Shown here piece after piece: positions 48,612 through 59,611 of a DNA stretch of 64,000 nucleotides. A program made the position numbers and the translations under genes. The stretch covers positions 2,461,765 to 2,525,764 of the forward strand of contig NW_008708301.1 of assembly GCF_000327385.1 (NCBI RefSeq). The letters run 5' to 3'. A model generated the notes under the pieces. The model ran no database searches. It was not told the DNA's origin and saw only the letters and a list, made by a program, of their open reading frames with translations. This DNA is from Lottia gigantea. Lineage: Eukaryota > Mollusca > Gastropoda > Lottiidae. Within the stretch, counting starts at the first letter, position 1; each line of letters opens with the position of its first letter.

Positions 48612-49280
48612 AGCTGCTTTGTCACAGCCTGTTTCCCTCTTTTCTTTGCCTTTCACTGATTTTAAATCGGTGATAAGGTCTTTTATTCAACATCGATGGC
48701 AGCAAAGATGGGATGCTGCAGACACTAACAAGCTTCATGCCATTAAGCCTCTCCTATTGTGCCAACAGGAGAAATGAAGTTGTTTTGTGTCGCTCTCGTC
48801 TTGGACATACTCACCTCACCAACTGTTATTTGCTCAAGCGAGAGCCTCAACCACTGAGCACTGCCAGATCTGCCTGACAGTGAAACACATTCTGATTGAG
48901 TGTAACCATCTCAAACCTATAAGATCACAGCACTACCGTGCTGTTTCTTTATTTCAGCTTTTTGCACAACCTTCTCTTTATGAGGTTGTGGCTTTTTTAA
49001 AACAAGCAGGTCTTTATTTTAAATTTTAAATATTCTGTTGGTTTTTAATACCACCATGTGGTGTATTACCTGTGATATTGTTTTTAGTGTTTTTTTTGTA
49101 GTCATTAAATGACTTTTTCTGTGATATGGTTTTTATCGTCTTTTTTGTTGTCACTATGTGACCTTTATGTGATATTGATAGGTGTTTTATTGTTTTAGTT
49201 TTTGTATTATTTTAACGTATTCTGGAGCTATATAGCCTGTTTAGTGCTGATGCTCCTTAATACATTTCATTTCATTTTGA
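48612..49280 (+). mobile_element. 5'-truncated LINE copy (3' end only)
   Basis: Same family as the element at 35429-38130, in the opposite orientation. It begins within the late RNase H region (gctgctttgtcac), keeps the SLPFTDFKSVIRSFIQHRWQ segment and the tail HILIECNHLKPIRSQHYRA, then the same 3' untranslated region and a short catttcatttcattt end. The coding part is broken by frameshifts near 48765 and 48860. 5' truncation is normal for LINE insertion. Confidence 0.88.
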
Positions 49281-51444
49281 GGAATGGACACTGATATTTG
49301 TCTGACTTCATCGAATGAAAATGTACCCGAGTTCAAATAGCGAGGGCAGTATAAGTTCTTTAGAATTTCTTTATAAATATCTGGATTCACTGACATGCTC
49401 CTCAAGTCCTCACGATCAATGTTCAGAAAATGTTCCTTGAATTGAGGATTTTGAAATATTGTTTCAACGACCTGTGAATGGGTATTTTTTTTATCAGGAT
49501 TTCTTTCTGTCAAATTGAGTTTGGTCCCTGTTGATCATTTTGTCAGTTACACCTTTAGATCTCTTGTTATCAGGTCTTTAGGCACAGACAAAAGTTCTAT
49601 ATCAGGGATGTCATCGGTTTTTAGTCTAACTAAAGACATTGACTCTGCATGTTTCTTGATTAAGTACGTACCAATATTGGTTGTGTAAAAGTTTAAGATT
49701 GAATTCGGCAAAACCTTGTGTTTAATACTATACACATTTCATAACTGTATTATCTTCCTCTGTTGACAGCCCTCCGCGTTTCAATACCATAGTTGAACCT
49801 CGCAGGAGATATTCTTAATCCTTATGATTCAGTGTTAATCCCATAAGTTTATCTTGTGATACTAACATTTCTTTATTATTGTTCTGTCTTTTATGCTGCT
49901 CTCGTGGATTTCATTTAAGGAATCTTCCAAGGACATCCTTGGAAGAACAGATAGCATCGTGGAACCAGACCGAAAGCTTTTAAGAACATTTGTGTGGTCC
50001 ATCTATCTCTGGGTATCGAGTCCAAAATTCTTCTGACTGTCTTTGTGTGGTGTCGTATAAAATACTCTTTTAAATCGTTGATAGACTTGTAATGTTGATT
50101 GAGCAATTGGGTTTAAAAAGATGCATAAGCTGAGACACCATTTTAATATACCAACTCTAATGAAGATTTTACCGAGGATAAAAGTAGTTGCTAACCTTCT
50201 CTACCACCCAAACGTACTGAAAATGTAAGGGCAACAAGTTCATCACAATGCTGCATCATTTCCCAATGCAGTAAAAACGTTGCATTACTTTCCTTCCTTT
50301 CAGCTAAAATACTCTTGATAAAAAATGCTTCTGTTTGACATTCCTTCATTGACAAATCAACAAATCTCAGAAGAAATGCTGTGTGCAATGCCATTGCTAT
50401 TCTGCGTATGTACCTGCTGGCTTTCTCAATGCACCTTTTAATCCCTCGTGTATTTGAATATTTCTTTACGCCATCACCCTTTTTAGCTGTAAATAATAGA
50501 GTTAATCTTGGAATTTCGAAGATGTAAAATAGGAAATTCCAAAGTGACGATCATCATTAATCAGTTTTAGCAGATTTTAACAAATTTGTTATCTGGTGCA
50601 AAAAGGATTTTGAGTTTATTGCTGTGTTTAAACGACCAGTTTTGATTAAAATATCTACAAGTATTCCTTTCAATATAGTCATAACGCCCTTTGGCAGGTT
50701 TGGGGTGTCTTCTAAGGTAAGCAGGAGGTGTATGTTGGATAAATCCATAGTTTGCTGCAATACCATTCCTTTCTAGTTCTTCACAGATTCATTATCGACA
50801 GTTGATAAACTCACACAATCTGCCACTGTGGCATAGACTTTCGTTTAGAAAAATATCACTAAAGATAACATCAGCATTCTCTCCATCTCTTTATCTTCTG
50901 CACAAATGTTGATTTCAGCACAGTCATCAAATTTGTCAAAATTTGCTGTTGCTTTGTCATTAGCAAAACATACTTCACAACTGTCTATATATGACTGCAA
51001 AAGATAAAATTATAATATTATATTGTGTTATGGTACAATTTCTTTCGCACTGTCTAACATATTTTGGCAGCTTTATTTTATATATATANNNNNNNNNNNN
51101 NNNNNNNNNNNNNNNNNNNNNNNNNNNNNNNNNNNNNNAGTATAATAATAGTACAGTAATAATAGCCATCCTGTTCATGGCACAATAACACAATACCAAC
51201 AATGTTTATTATTTTAGGTGTAATGTATACTGAGGTTTCCCAATTTTATAGGGTCCACATAGGCAGTGTTACATCCAGAAATATACATTGATAAAGGTAA
51301 TGGAAGGTTACTGAGAGTAATTGTGCGACATTTAATAGAAGGTGTTGTTGCTAACCCAAGACATTGTATTGTGATAATTCTGTTAGTTTCTTGCATGAAT
51401 ACAACATAAATTGGGTACTCAAAAGAGGGGATACCCCTTTCCAT
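49281..51444 (-). pseudogene. Decayed coding remnants of unknown origin
   Basis: Six short open stretches all lie on the minus strand in this interval (about 49281-49513, 49547-49735, 49915-50106, 50191-50394, 50557-50766 and 51214-51444), with protein-like composition and no clear splice borders between them. I do not recognise the family. It is broken many times over and looks old. It could be a dead host gene or part of a mobile element. The assembly gap at 51089-51138 interrupts it. Confidence 0.4.
51089..51138. other. Assembly gap (50 N)
   Basis: Fifty unknown bases, flanked on the left by a TA-rich stretch (tttatatatata). The round number suggests a placeholder of arbitrary size. Confidence 0.99.
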
Positions 51445-52757
51445 TACAGCATAGACTTTCTAGCTGCTAAATCATTTAAGTCCCAAAACAGCTGGTTGGG
51501 GAAAATCGCTACATGGTAAATTGTCGAGAGTCACGTAAATTAGAATTCCCAAAATTTTGTTCACCATCTCGAATGATCATCTGAGGTTACAATTAGGAAT
51601 GTCTGTGTAGTCTATAGTTATCGAGATAATCCTAATGTGATCAAAAAGAACATTTTGGTGTTATATTAGAGAAGATTCCAAGTGTTTGTCAAATTGCCAA
51701 TAATTGTAAATATTTTTTGTCAATTATTTGAATTAGTTTGAATCTTGCATTTTATGTTAATTGAAAGACTTTTCTGTCAATATTATTACAATGGAATAAT
51801 GCATGTTTTACACAGAAAAATTTCGTGAATGTATACATGTGACACATAATAGCTCTCTTGATAATTACATACACCTCCTTATCTTACAAGACATTTGAAG
51901 CCTGCAAATGATAACGTGGCTATTATGAAAGAATTCTTAAAGCTACCTTTATCAGGCCGCCTTAGTACAAGCAATAAAATCAAAAAGTTTTGTGAACAAG
52001 AAAAGAAATTTTGTGATCATCTAATGATGAATACATACAAAAGTATATAGTTTAAGGTATTGAAACTGAAAGAACCTAAGTCATGATGTAGTAGTTATAC
52101 GTGATGATCGTGTATGGTAGAAAGGTAATAAAAGATTTTATAACTCTATTGGAACAGCTAGAAGAGGTTTCGCCGTATCTTTAAAAGTTTCCTAGGTAGG
52201 TTAACGTTCGCTTCCAGTGGATGCTGATATCGCAAACAAATTTCCTATAGAGACCTTCCCATAAAGACCCTGTTCCATTTTCACTGTTGCCACAGAAATC
52301 CGTTGCCATCAATATTTGTAGCATGATTATTGATCGAAACGTAGTCTAAATACAATTAGTATTTATTACCATAAATATTATTACATATTATAACAAAATA
52401 AAACAATATACTTACTCATCAATTGAAAACCATTTTGTCTCGTTGACAGTTGTATGGATATCAATGGATTTCGTGGATATGAGTAAATTGATCACTGATA
52501 CACTGCTATTATCGCTTTTGAACATGTTCATTGAACATCTGGTACTTGCTATAAAGGTAGCGACATTTTAACGAAATATGCGGACTCATAAGACCATTTG
52601 TTGTTGATTTTTTCTAAAAGCTGTCCATATTTACTGTACATACTGCTATATTTGAATTATCATTTTGTTTGTTTAAATATTTCATTTCAGCAATTTGGTG
52701 CTAAATAAACAGTGGTGATACCTTTTTAAACACAATTTAAATTCTAATTTTAGTTAA
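51445..52757. other. Intergenic DNA downstream of the sulfotransferase
   Basis: AT-rich; no coding exon, RNA gene or obvious repeat recognised. Confidence 0.5.
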
Positions 52758-54735
52758 TTAAACAATATATTCAGGTTGATTAAGATATTGCCAGGACATG
52801 ATGTTAAAATTCACTAAATCATCTTGTGTTTGAAACCTCGTGAATCCGACTCTTTGGAACACTTCTGAGCAATGTTCATCAAATCTACGAACTTGTTCAA
52901 TGTTGAAAAATGTTCGCCATTTTTGTGAGGTGTGGTATGAACTTCCCTGGCTGGTACATAAAGGACAAGGGGTAGGACTTCCGGCCCGAGTCACCGAGTC
53001 AACAAACCGAGCTATCTTATAGGTAAAATTGAAACCAACAAAATCATATAGTATCTTGGTTGTTTCAATCGGGTTATAAGCAAACTTTTCAAAAACTAAG
53101 ACTCTCACTCTATTAGGGAATTTCTGAAACAAGATTTCACTCGCCCGGATATTCTCGAGCATCGTCCTACACAGTGTTACTGTTTGTTTCATCTCGGCGT
53201 CTATCCGGTTTTGGTTTATAGATTTTACTGACCAGGATGTTATCTGAGACGCGGCCACCGCCCGAGGATCTCTTATCAAGTGAACGAGTTTGATTAAAGG
53301 ATCTTTGACTAAAAGATTTTCAAGAGATGCAATCTTCATTCGTATTGTCTTAATCACACTGTATTTTTTAGACAAACACGCACCAAGCAAAGGATAAAAA
53401 CAGTCAGGTCGCCATCGTGAAGCTCTGGTAGTATGGCTACAGTAGTAAAACTCTCTAGTTGACGAACTTTTATCCATATGAAACTGAGCTAATGTTTCCA
53501 AATTGATCTCATGTAAATTACAGTTTAAAAAACTATCTAAAATCTTTTCCATATTGTCGTCCCCTCTTCTCATTATTCTGAAATTAAACAGGTAAATTTT
53601 AAGAATCCGGATTGAATGACAAACTCTACTGCAGTAAACCTCATGTTCCGTTTCAATTTTACTGCACTTGGGACTGTTTAGATTGATATAATATGTCTGT
53701 CTTCGGACTTTGATTTCAAGACTTGTCTTCTTATGATACGACAAATTCAAAGCATAAAATGACCATTGTGAGATTTAAAGCTACTGACTGCATTGGTTGA
53801 TCACTGTAAACTGCCGTTAGAAAATATTTCCTCATTGTGGCCACCGTTAATAAAGGTTCAAACACATAGAATGTGTCGGGGTTTTCTTCTAGTATCCTAG
53901 CTGTAATACTTGATCCACTTCTCATATAGGCCGCTATTATCACCTTGCTCCCCTTCTTCTCGTGCTGATTCACGTTCATATTCAATACTGGCTGCAACAC
54001 TAGAAAATAGAAATTAATAGTCATTTCCGGTAGCACGAGGGTATTCCGGATCAGAACTGGAATTTTTTCGAATAATTGCGGAACAATCATGGTATATTAT
54101 AGATAGTTGCCAACCTATGATTGTAAAATCATTGACAAGAACTTTGACCAAGGACCAGCTGATAGACAATATATTCAAGAACCTCAACTGATTACACTTG
54201 TAAAAGCATTGCGAAGAACACCTTGCTGTTATATTTGAAAAATCATTGCGAAGAACTTTGATCAAGGATCAGCTGGAAGACAGGATCCACAAGAACCTAA
54301 GCTCTTACACTTGTGAAAGCATTGCGAAGAGGTTTGGTCAAGGTACAGCTTGTAGAAAGGATCCTGAAGAACCTAAGCTGTTACACTTGTAAAATCATCG
54401 CGAAGAGGTTTGATCAAGGACCAGCTGGAAGACAAGAACCACAAGAATCTAAGCTGTTAAACTTATAAAATCATTGACTAAAGGTTCTACCAAGGTCCAT
54501 CCCTTAGACGAAATCTTTAAAAACACAAGCTGTTGAGATTCTTTTCTTTGTAAAACATAAACGATGTTTACCTGTAGATGACAATGTAGATTGTTTACTA
54601 TTTGAATTAATAGGTTTAGATTGCTGATTGATTTGAAACTTCATGAAAATTCCAATCAAAATGTAAATGAGTAAACCGGATATAGATACAACCATAAAGC
54701 AACGGTGGTTATAAAATCTCCTCAACAGACTAGTT
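52758..54735 (-). CDS. Carbohydrate (Gal/GalNAc/GlcNAc-6-O type) sulfotransferase
   Basis: Golgi type II enzyme that moves sulfate from PAPS to a sugar hydroxyl. Exons on the minus strand: 54572-54735 (with acceptor-like 5' border), 53789-53999 and 52758-53577. Counting from the ATG at 54695, the protein has 384 aa. The N-terminus has a signal anchor (MVVSISGLLIYILIGIFMKF). The 5'-phosphosulfate-binding loop is AYMRSGSS (66-72), followed by NPDTFYVFEPL. The 3'-phosphate-binding motif is LIRDPRAVAASQ (about 212-223). Both match CHST1/3-type enzymes. The exon frame is open upstream of 54695 (TSLLRRFYNH...) to an acceptor at 54736, so an upstream first exon could add a few residues. The donor of exon 53789-53999 is GTCAGT, weaker than consensus but the only one keeping frame. 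Acceptor specificity is not predictable. Confidence 0.88.
54122..54545. repeat. About 76-bp tandem repeat in sulfotransferase intron 1
   Basis: Repeats of the form 'aaaatcattgcgaagaactttgatcaaggaccagctggaagac...aagaacctaagctgttacacttgt' recur near 54125, 54200, 54238 (partial), 54313, 54389 and 54467. Copies are diverged by substitutions. The array reaches almost to the donor of exon 54572-54735. Confidence 0.85.
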
Positions 54736-56540
54736 CCTGGAAAAAATGATCAAAATTTACACAGGAAATCTTAGCCAGTATTTATTATGAAATGGACTTC
54801 AAGACAAATCACAGAGATCGACACAATTAGGTCCCCCGGGTTCAAAGGGGAGAGAGAGAGGGCGGTCAAATGATCTAGCTAAGGGGCAGGTGGCTGCCCC
54901 TTTGAAATCAACTCGATTACTTGTGTGCCATACCCGTATAACAGTAATTACAACAGAAGTTCTGTCTTCTAATGGCCAACACTATATTAGTGTTGTGCAG
55001 GTGAATCTGAGTTTTGATTTGGTTATAACCTCTTCAACAACAGTTTGATTTTTTTAAATGTTTTCACGATAAAATTCACTAAGAATTTTAAATTAATATT
55101 AAAAAAATATATACCACGTTACTGGATGCGTTCTTCAACTTAACGAACTGTGTGAATATGTTAATTTGAACCTACCTCTCATGGTTAGCATTTCGGTAAT
55201 AGATACTAAGAACACATAGTGTCACTGGTTAGACGAATAAAAATCATATTTTAATCCAATTTGGAAAGTTATCTGGATAATTCGGGAACTTCCACAATTT
55301 ACTAATGTAACGATAACCATTGTACAATTTGCCACGTTTAAAACAGACGACTAATGGTATCATATCGCAACGCCGTGAGCATTATGCATTACTTGTTATC
55401 CATAAAACGTATGGATACTACTATAAAGAACATAATATCCACACGAATAATACAGATCTTGTTATCCGATCACTGTAAACAGCTTTCATTCATTTGTCAG
55501 TTAAATGCAACACAAGTTATATGACAAACAAATAAATTGCACTATTTCACCGAATTTTACACATCTAGTTAACTATAATTAATGAGGAGCTGGAGGCTGG
55601 AAATAATAACCAACTATCGACTCTACAATGTACATGTATGCGCTACTTTTCATTTAATTGAAGGCTAGCTGTAAGTCCGATTTTCAGTCTGAAAAATGAT
55701 GCATATTGCTGGAATCTTGATTCATCAATTTGTAAAAATAGAACGAAGAATATACAGTTAAAACACAGCACATTTGGAAATATTCCAGGATAATCTAGGT
55801 TATAAAAAGTTACTTGACGCCCTTGTTTATTTTCCAACTCGACAGATTGAGGGTAAGTTGTGAATAAAAACACAGAATTCGGTAAAAATATTCAAGTTAT
55901 TTTGTCAGCAAAATACTGTCATAAATCCTCATACTTGTCAACTTTTATCTACATCATGTTTTAATACAATAAACTTCCTCTAACACCTGTCCTATAGATA
56001 GATAGTGTATTCTATGTTATTTGAGTTTAATTCATGTCTCTGGACCTAGTCATATCATGCATTTGGTGCTGATGTTCCTCTGTCTACACCTATTGTCACT
56101 GCATTCCGCCTATTGCCACGTCAGTAACCAAAACTACTTAATTTAACATAAAAACTTAGTTACCTGTCTAACAGATTGTCCTTGGTCATATTTTTAGACA
56201 ATGAGTTCGTTTAATTAAATTGTTGGTCTGACTTGTCCACTATATCCACCATCTCACGTTTTGAAGAACGAGTAACTTGTAAGGCTGAACTATTCAAAGT
56301 TTACCTGAATTACTGAAAACGCCAATCGAGAACAAACTGTTCTTTGTTCACAAAAGTAATTTTTGAGAAAGTGGAGTTTGTATTTTCGAAACCAGAGATC
56401 CTTTCAGTATTTCATTTGATAAAAGCTAAACTTTGCATAATTGTTATTTCTGGTCTTAATTTACTGAATATCATTAATTTTAAGCCTATAATTTATGAAC
56501 AATACAATCATAAATAATTGGCGAGTATATTGTGAAATAG
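54736..56540. other. Upstream region of the sulfotransferase
   Basis: Probably contains the first exon and promoter of the sulfotransferase, but neither could be placed. A GA-rich microsatellite (gggagagagagaggg) lies near 54848-54862. No other gene was seen. Confidence 0.5.
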
Positions 56541-57620
56541 TGTCGTGGTCTGTCTGCATCCCGTTCCACCAGTCCGACAATACTCTCATCTACCAGTCCA
56601 GCAACATCTCCAACTACAAGTCCAACAACATTGTCTACTACCAGTCCAATTATCTTCCCGAATACTAGTCCAATAACACCCCCTACAGCATCGCTTACTA
56701 CAAGTCCAACAACATCCCATACTACCAGTCCAACAACACCGCCTTTTATCAGTCCAATAACACTCCCTATTACCAGTTTTAAAACATTAGTCGAACAACG
56801 TATACTTCCAATCCTACAGCATCTCCTACTACCAGTCCAACAACAATGCCTTCTATCACTCCAATTATCTTCCCGAATACTAGTCTAATAACACTCCCTA
56901 TTACCAGTTCTAAAACATTAGTCGAACAACATATACTTCCAATCCTACATCATCCACTTCTACCAGTCCAACAACATCCCTACTACCAGTCCAATAACAT
57001 CGCCTTCTATCAGTCCAATTATCTTCCCGGATACTAGTCCAATAACACTCCCTATTACCAGTTCTAAAACATTAGTCGAACAACATCTACTTCCAATCCT
57101 ACAGCATCCCCTACTACAAGTCCAACAACATTGCCTACTACCAGTCCAACAACACCGCCTACTACCAGTCCAACAACATTGCCTACTACCAGCCCAATTA
57201 TCTTCCCGGATACTAGTCCAATAACACTCCCTATTACCAGTTCTAAAACATTAGTCGAACAACATCTACCTCCAATCTTACAGCATCCCCTACTACCAGT
57301 CCAACAACACCGCCTACTACCAGTGCAACAGCAATACCAAATATTCTCTAATTTCAGTCAAAAACCAGTCGAACAACATCTATCAACCCAGCGCCATCCC
57401 CTACTTCTAAGTCCTGAAACCTAGTCCTACAACGACCAGTTTACCAGCATCTCCTACTACCCGCCCAGCAAGCTCCCCAAATACTATTCCTGGAACATTG
57501 CCTACTGCCAGTTCAACAACACCCCCTAATACCAGTCCAATAACATCCTCCACTACCAGTCTTACATCCAACCATTTCTCATACTACCAGTTCATCAACA
57601 TTTTTAGATACCAGTTCAAC
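56541..57620 (+). repeat. Mucin-like Thr/Ser/Pro repeat field
   Basis: Imperfect short units such as ACTACCAGTCCAACAACA encode TTSPTT-like peptides on the plus strand, with stretches TSPTTPPTTSPTTLPTTSP. A longer unit of about 150-220 bp, containing 'attatcttcccgaatactag' and 'aacattagtcgaacaac', occurs four times (near 56650, 56860, 57015 and 57185). Reading frames shift between blocks and no flanking mucin or secreted-protein domain was found. It is either a decayed mucin-type exon or a minisatellite derived from one. Confidence 0.7.
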
Positions 57621-57639
57621 AAATCTGGTACATTTGTTG

Positions 57640-57820
57640 TCGGACTTGTAGTAGTGGGTGTTGAAGGACTGGTAGTAGGAGATGTTGGATGGGTTTTAGG
57701 GTATGTTGTGGGACTGTTACTAGAAGATGCCGATTGACCGGTAGTAATTGATGTCGTTGGACTAGTAATATAGGGTGGATTGACGGATTGGTAATAGGCT
57801 ATGTTATTGGACTGGTGGAT
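57640..57820 (-). repeat. Inverted continuation of the mucin-like repeat
   Basis: From about 57640 the repeat appears as its reverse complement (ggactggtagtaggagatgt, ttgtagtagtgggtgttg and similar), so Thr/Ser/Pro coding potential switches to the minus strand. The switch point lies around 57620-57640. Confidence 0.75.
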
Positions 57821-59611
57821 AGAGATATTGTTTACCAGTTCAACAAATCTAGTTAATGGCTTTATGAATTATACAAGCAGTGGTAAATAGCCCCAGCCTT
57901 AAATAAATCAGAACAAATTATTTGTCTTTACTGTCATTCCAAATATAAGCTTTATTCATATCATTTCTATAAGTTCAACAAAACAATTAAAACACATGAC
58001 TTAATCATAACAAGAGCAGGTAAATTATCCTTTGGTCTGAAATTAAAACTTTAATTGATCCTGATGAGTATTTGGAAGGTTACAAATTAATACTAATTCA
58101 TAATGAAGTTTATCATCACACTAATAATATCATCCATAATGAAGTTTATCATCACACTAATAATATAATTCATAATGAAGTGGGGATGAAGTCCGTCAAC
58201 ATAATCACATGACCCAGATTTATGGTTTCAATACAAAATATACAGAAAAATCAGCAATATTAAAAGCGGAAGTATTGCCCAGAATTGAAAGCAAATGAAA
58301 CTAAAAAAAAAATTCTATAACTCTATCATATCAAATAGTTATGGCTTTATATAATATACGACAATTTCTCACGTCAATACAAACAACAAGTCATGTCACA
58401 GGTAAACTCTTGACACATTGCTGCATCATAACAAATTTACCTCCCTTGAATTGTTAAATTCTGTGATAATAACATAGTAACATGATCAATTATATCTTGA
58501 ATTTATTCATTTGGATCTTTTTTCTGTTTAATGAAAAAAAATCATCTTAAGTTTGAAATTTGAACATTTTTTCTTTACTATTTGAACACAAAAACAAAAG
58601 TAGCTGTACAAGATAGAGTTATTCTTTCAACACACTCCACATATAATATATTCAATAACTGTATCATCACACACATACACATCTTTCCCTCATTCATTTT
58701 ACAGACAAACAAATATTTGGTCCACTAAAACAAAAAAGTTTTTCAAGCCTTAGTATGAGTATGGGAGACTATTATACTTGTACCATTCTGATTCTCATTC
58801 TGATTCGCATTCTGTTTTCCTTGTAAAGATACAAGATTCAATTATTGATTTGTATAAGCACCTTCATACACATAAAAAGGCTGGAAAACCTCTTATAAAC
58901 AACCCAATTCAATGCTACAATGAAATAAATGCTTAAAATTATTCATAACATCATGGGTTAATGAAAGCTAGAAAACCTTTTATAAAGAGATAATAATAAA
59001 AGGCTGTCACCAAAATCATGCTACAAATGATAACCTTAATTTATTGGCATTGATTGGTTTTTGATGTTGGTTTTATAATATTACAATATGTAAATAAATT
59101 TATTGAGATTTTAAACCAATAAAGAAAGACCAAAAAACCAGCTATAATATAAATCTATATATTTATCCACTTAGATATATATTGACATTGTATGGTTATA
59201 CAAAGATATTTACACTCATTGGAGAAATACAGTCCATATTTTATTTGATCAGAATGAATATTTTATGTAACTAAATCAGTACAAAAAAGACCAAATATAT
59301 TGTCATAACTTACACTGAAAGAATTAAATTAGTCCAGAATTTCACCCAGCTGATAAGCTCAATATTCATATTTATATATTTATATAAGACTCCAATAGAT
59401 TGCTGACATTGAACTTTTTATTTCCATTACCTCAAAATAAAGTGGCCATTTTAATTTTAATTCTATTCCAGATGAGCATAAATATCTTTATCTTAATATA
59501 TAATATGTTGCTATTTTCTCCCAGAGATTTAAAAAATATATTATTCTGATACCAGTAACTAGTTTATTGAATACCTTAAGATATCAAGTACCCGCAACAC
59601 ATTGTCTTATT
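57821..59611. other. Intergenic DNA and 3' flank of ZDHHC12
   Basis: AT-rich. A 36-bp unit (cataatgaagtttatcatca then cactaataatataatt) is repeated about 2.3 times at 58096-58180. The right part presumably includes the ZDHHC12 3' untranslated region. No other gene was seen. Confidence 0.55.

Noticed and set aside
48405-49300. Shared 14-mer aatggacactgata near 48415 and 49285 as a possible target-site duplication of the LINE
   Set aside because: The left copy lies about 190 bases before the recognisable start of the LINE fragment, so it does not flank it directly; probably coincidence.
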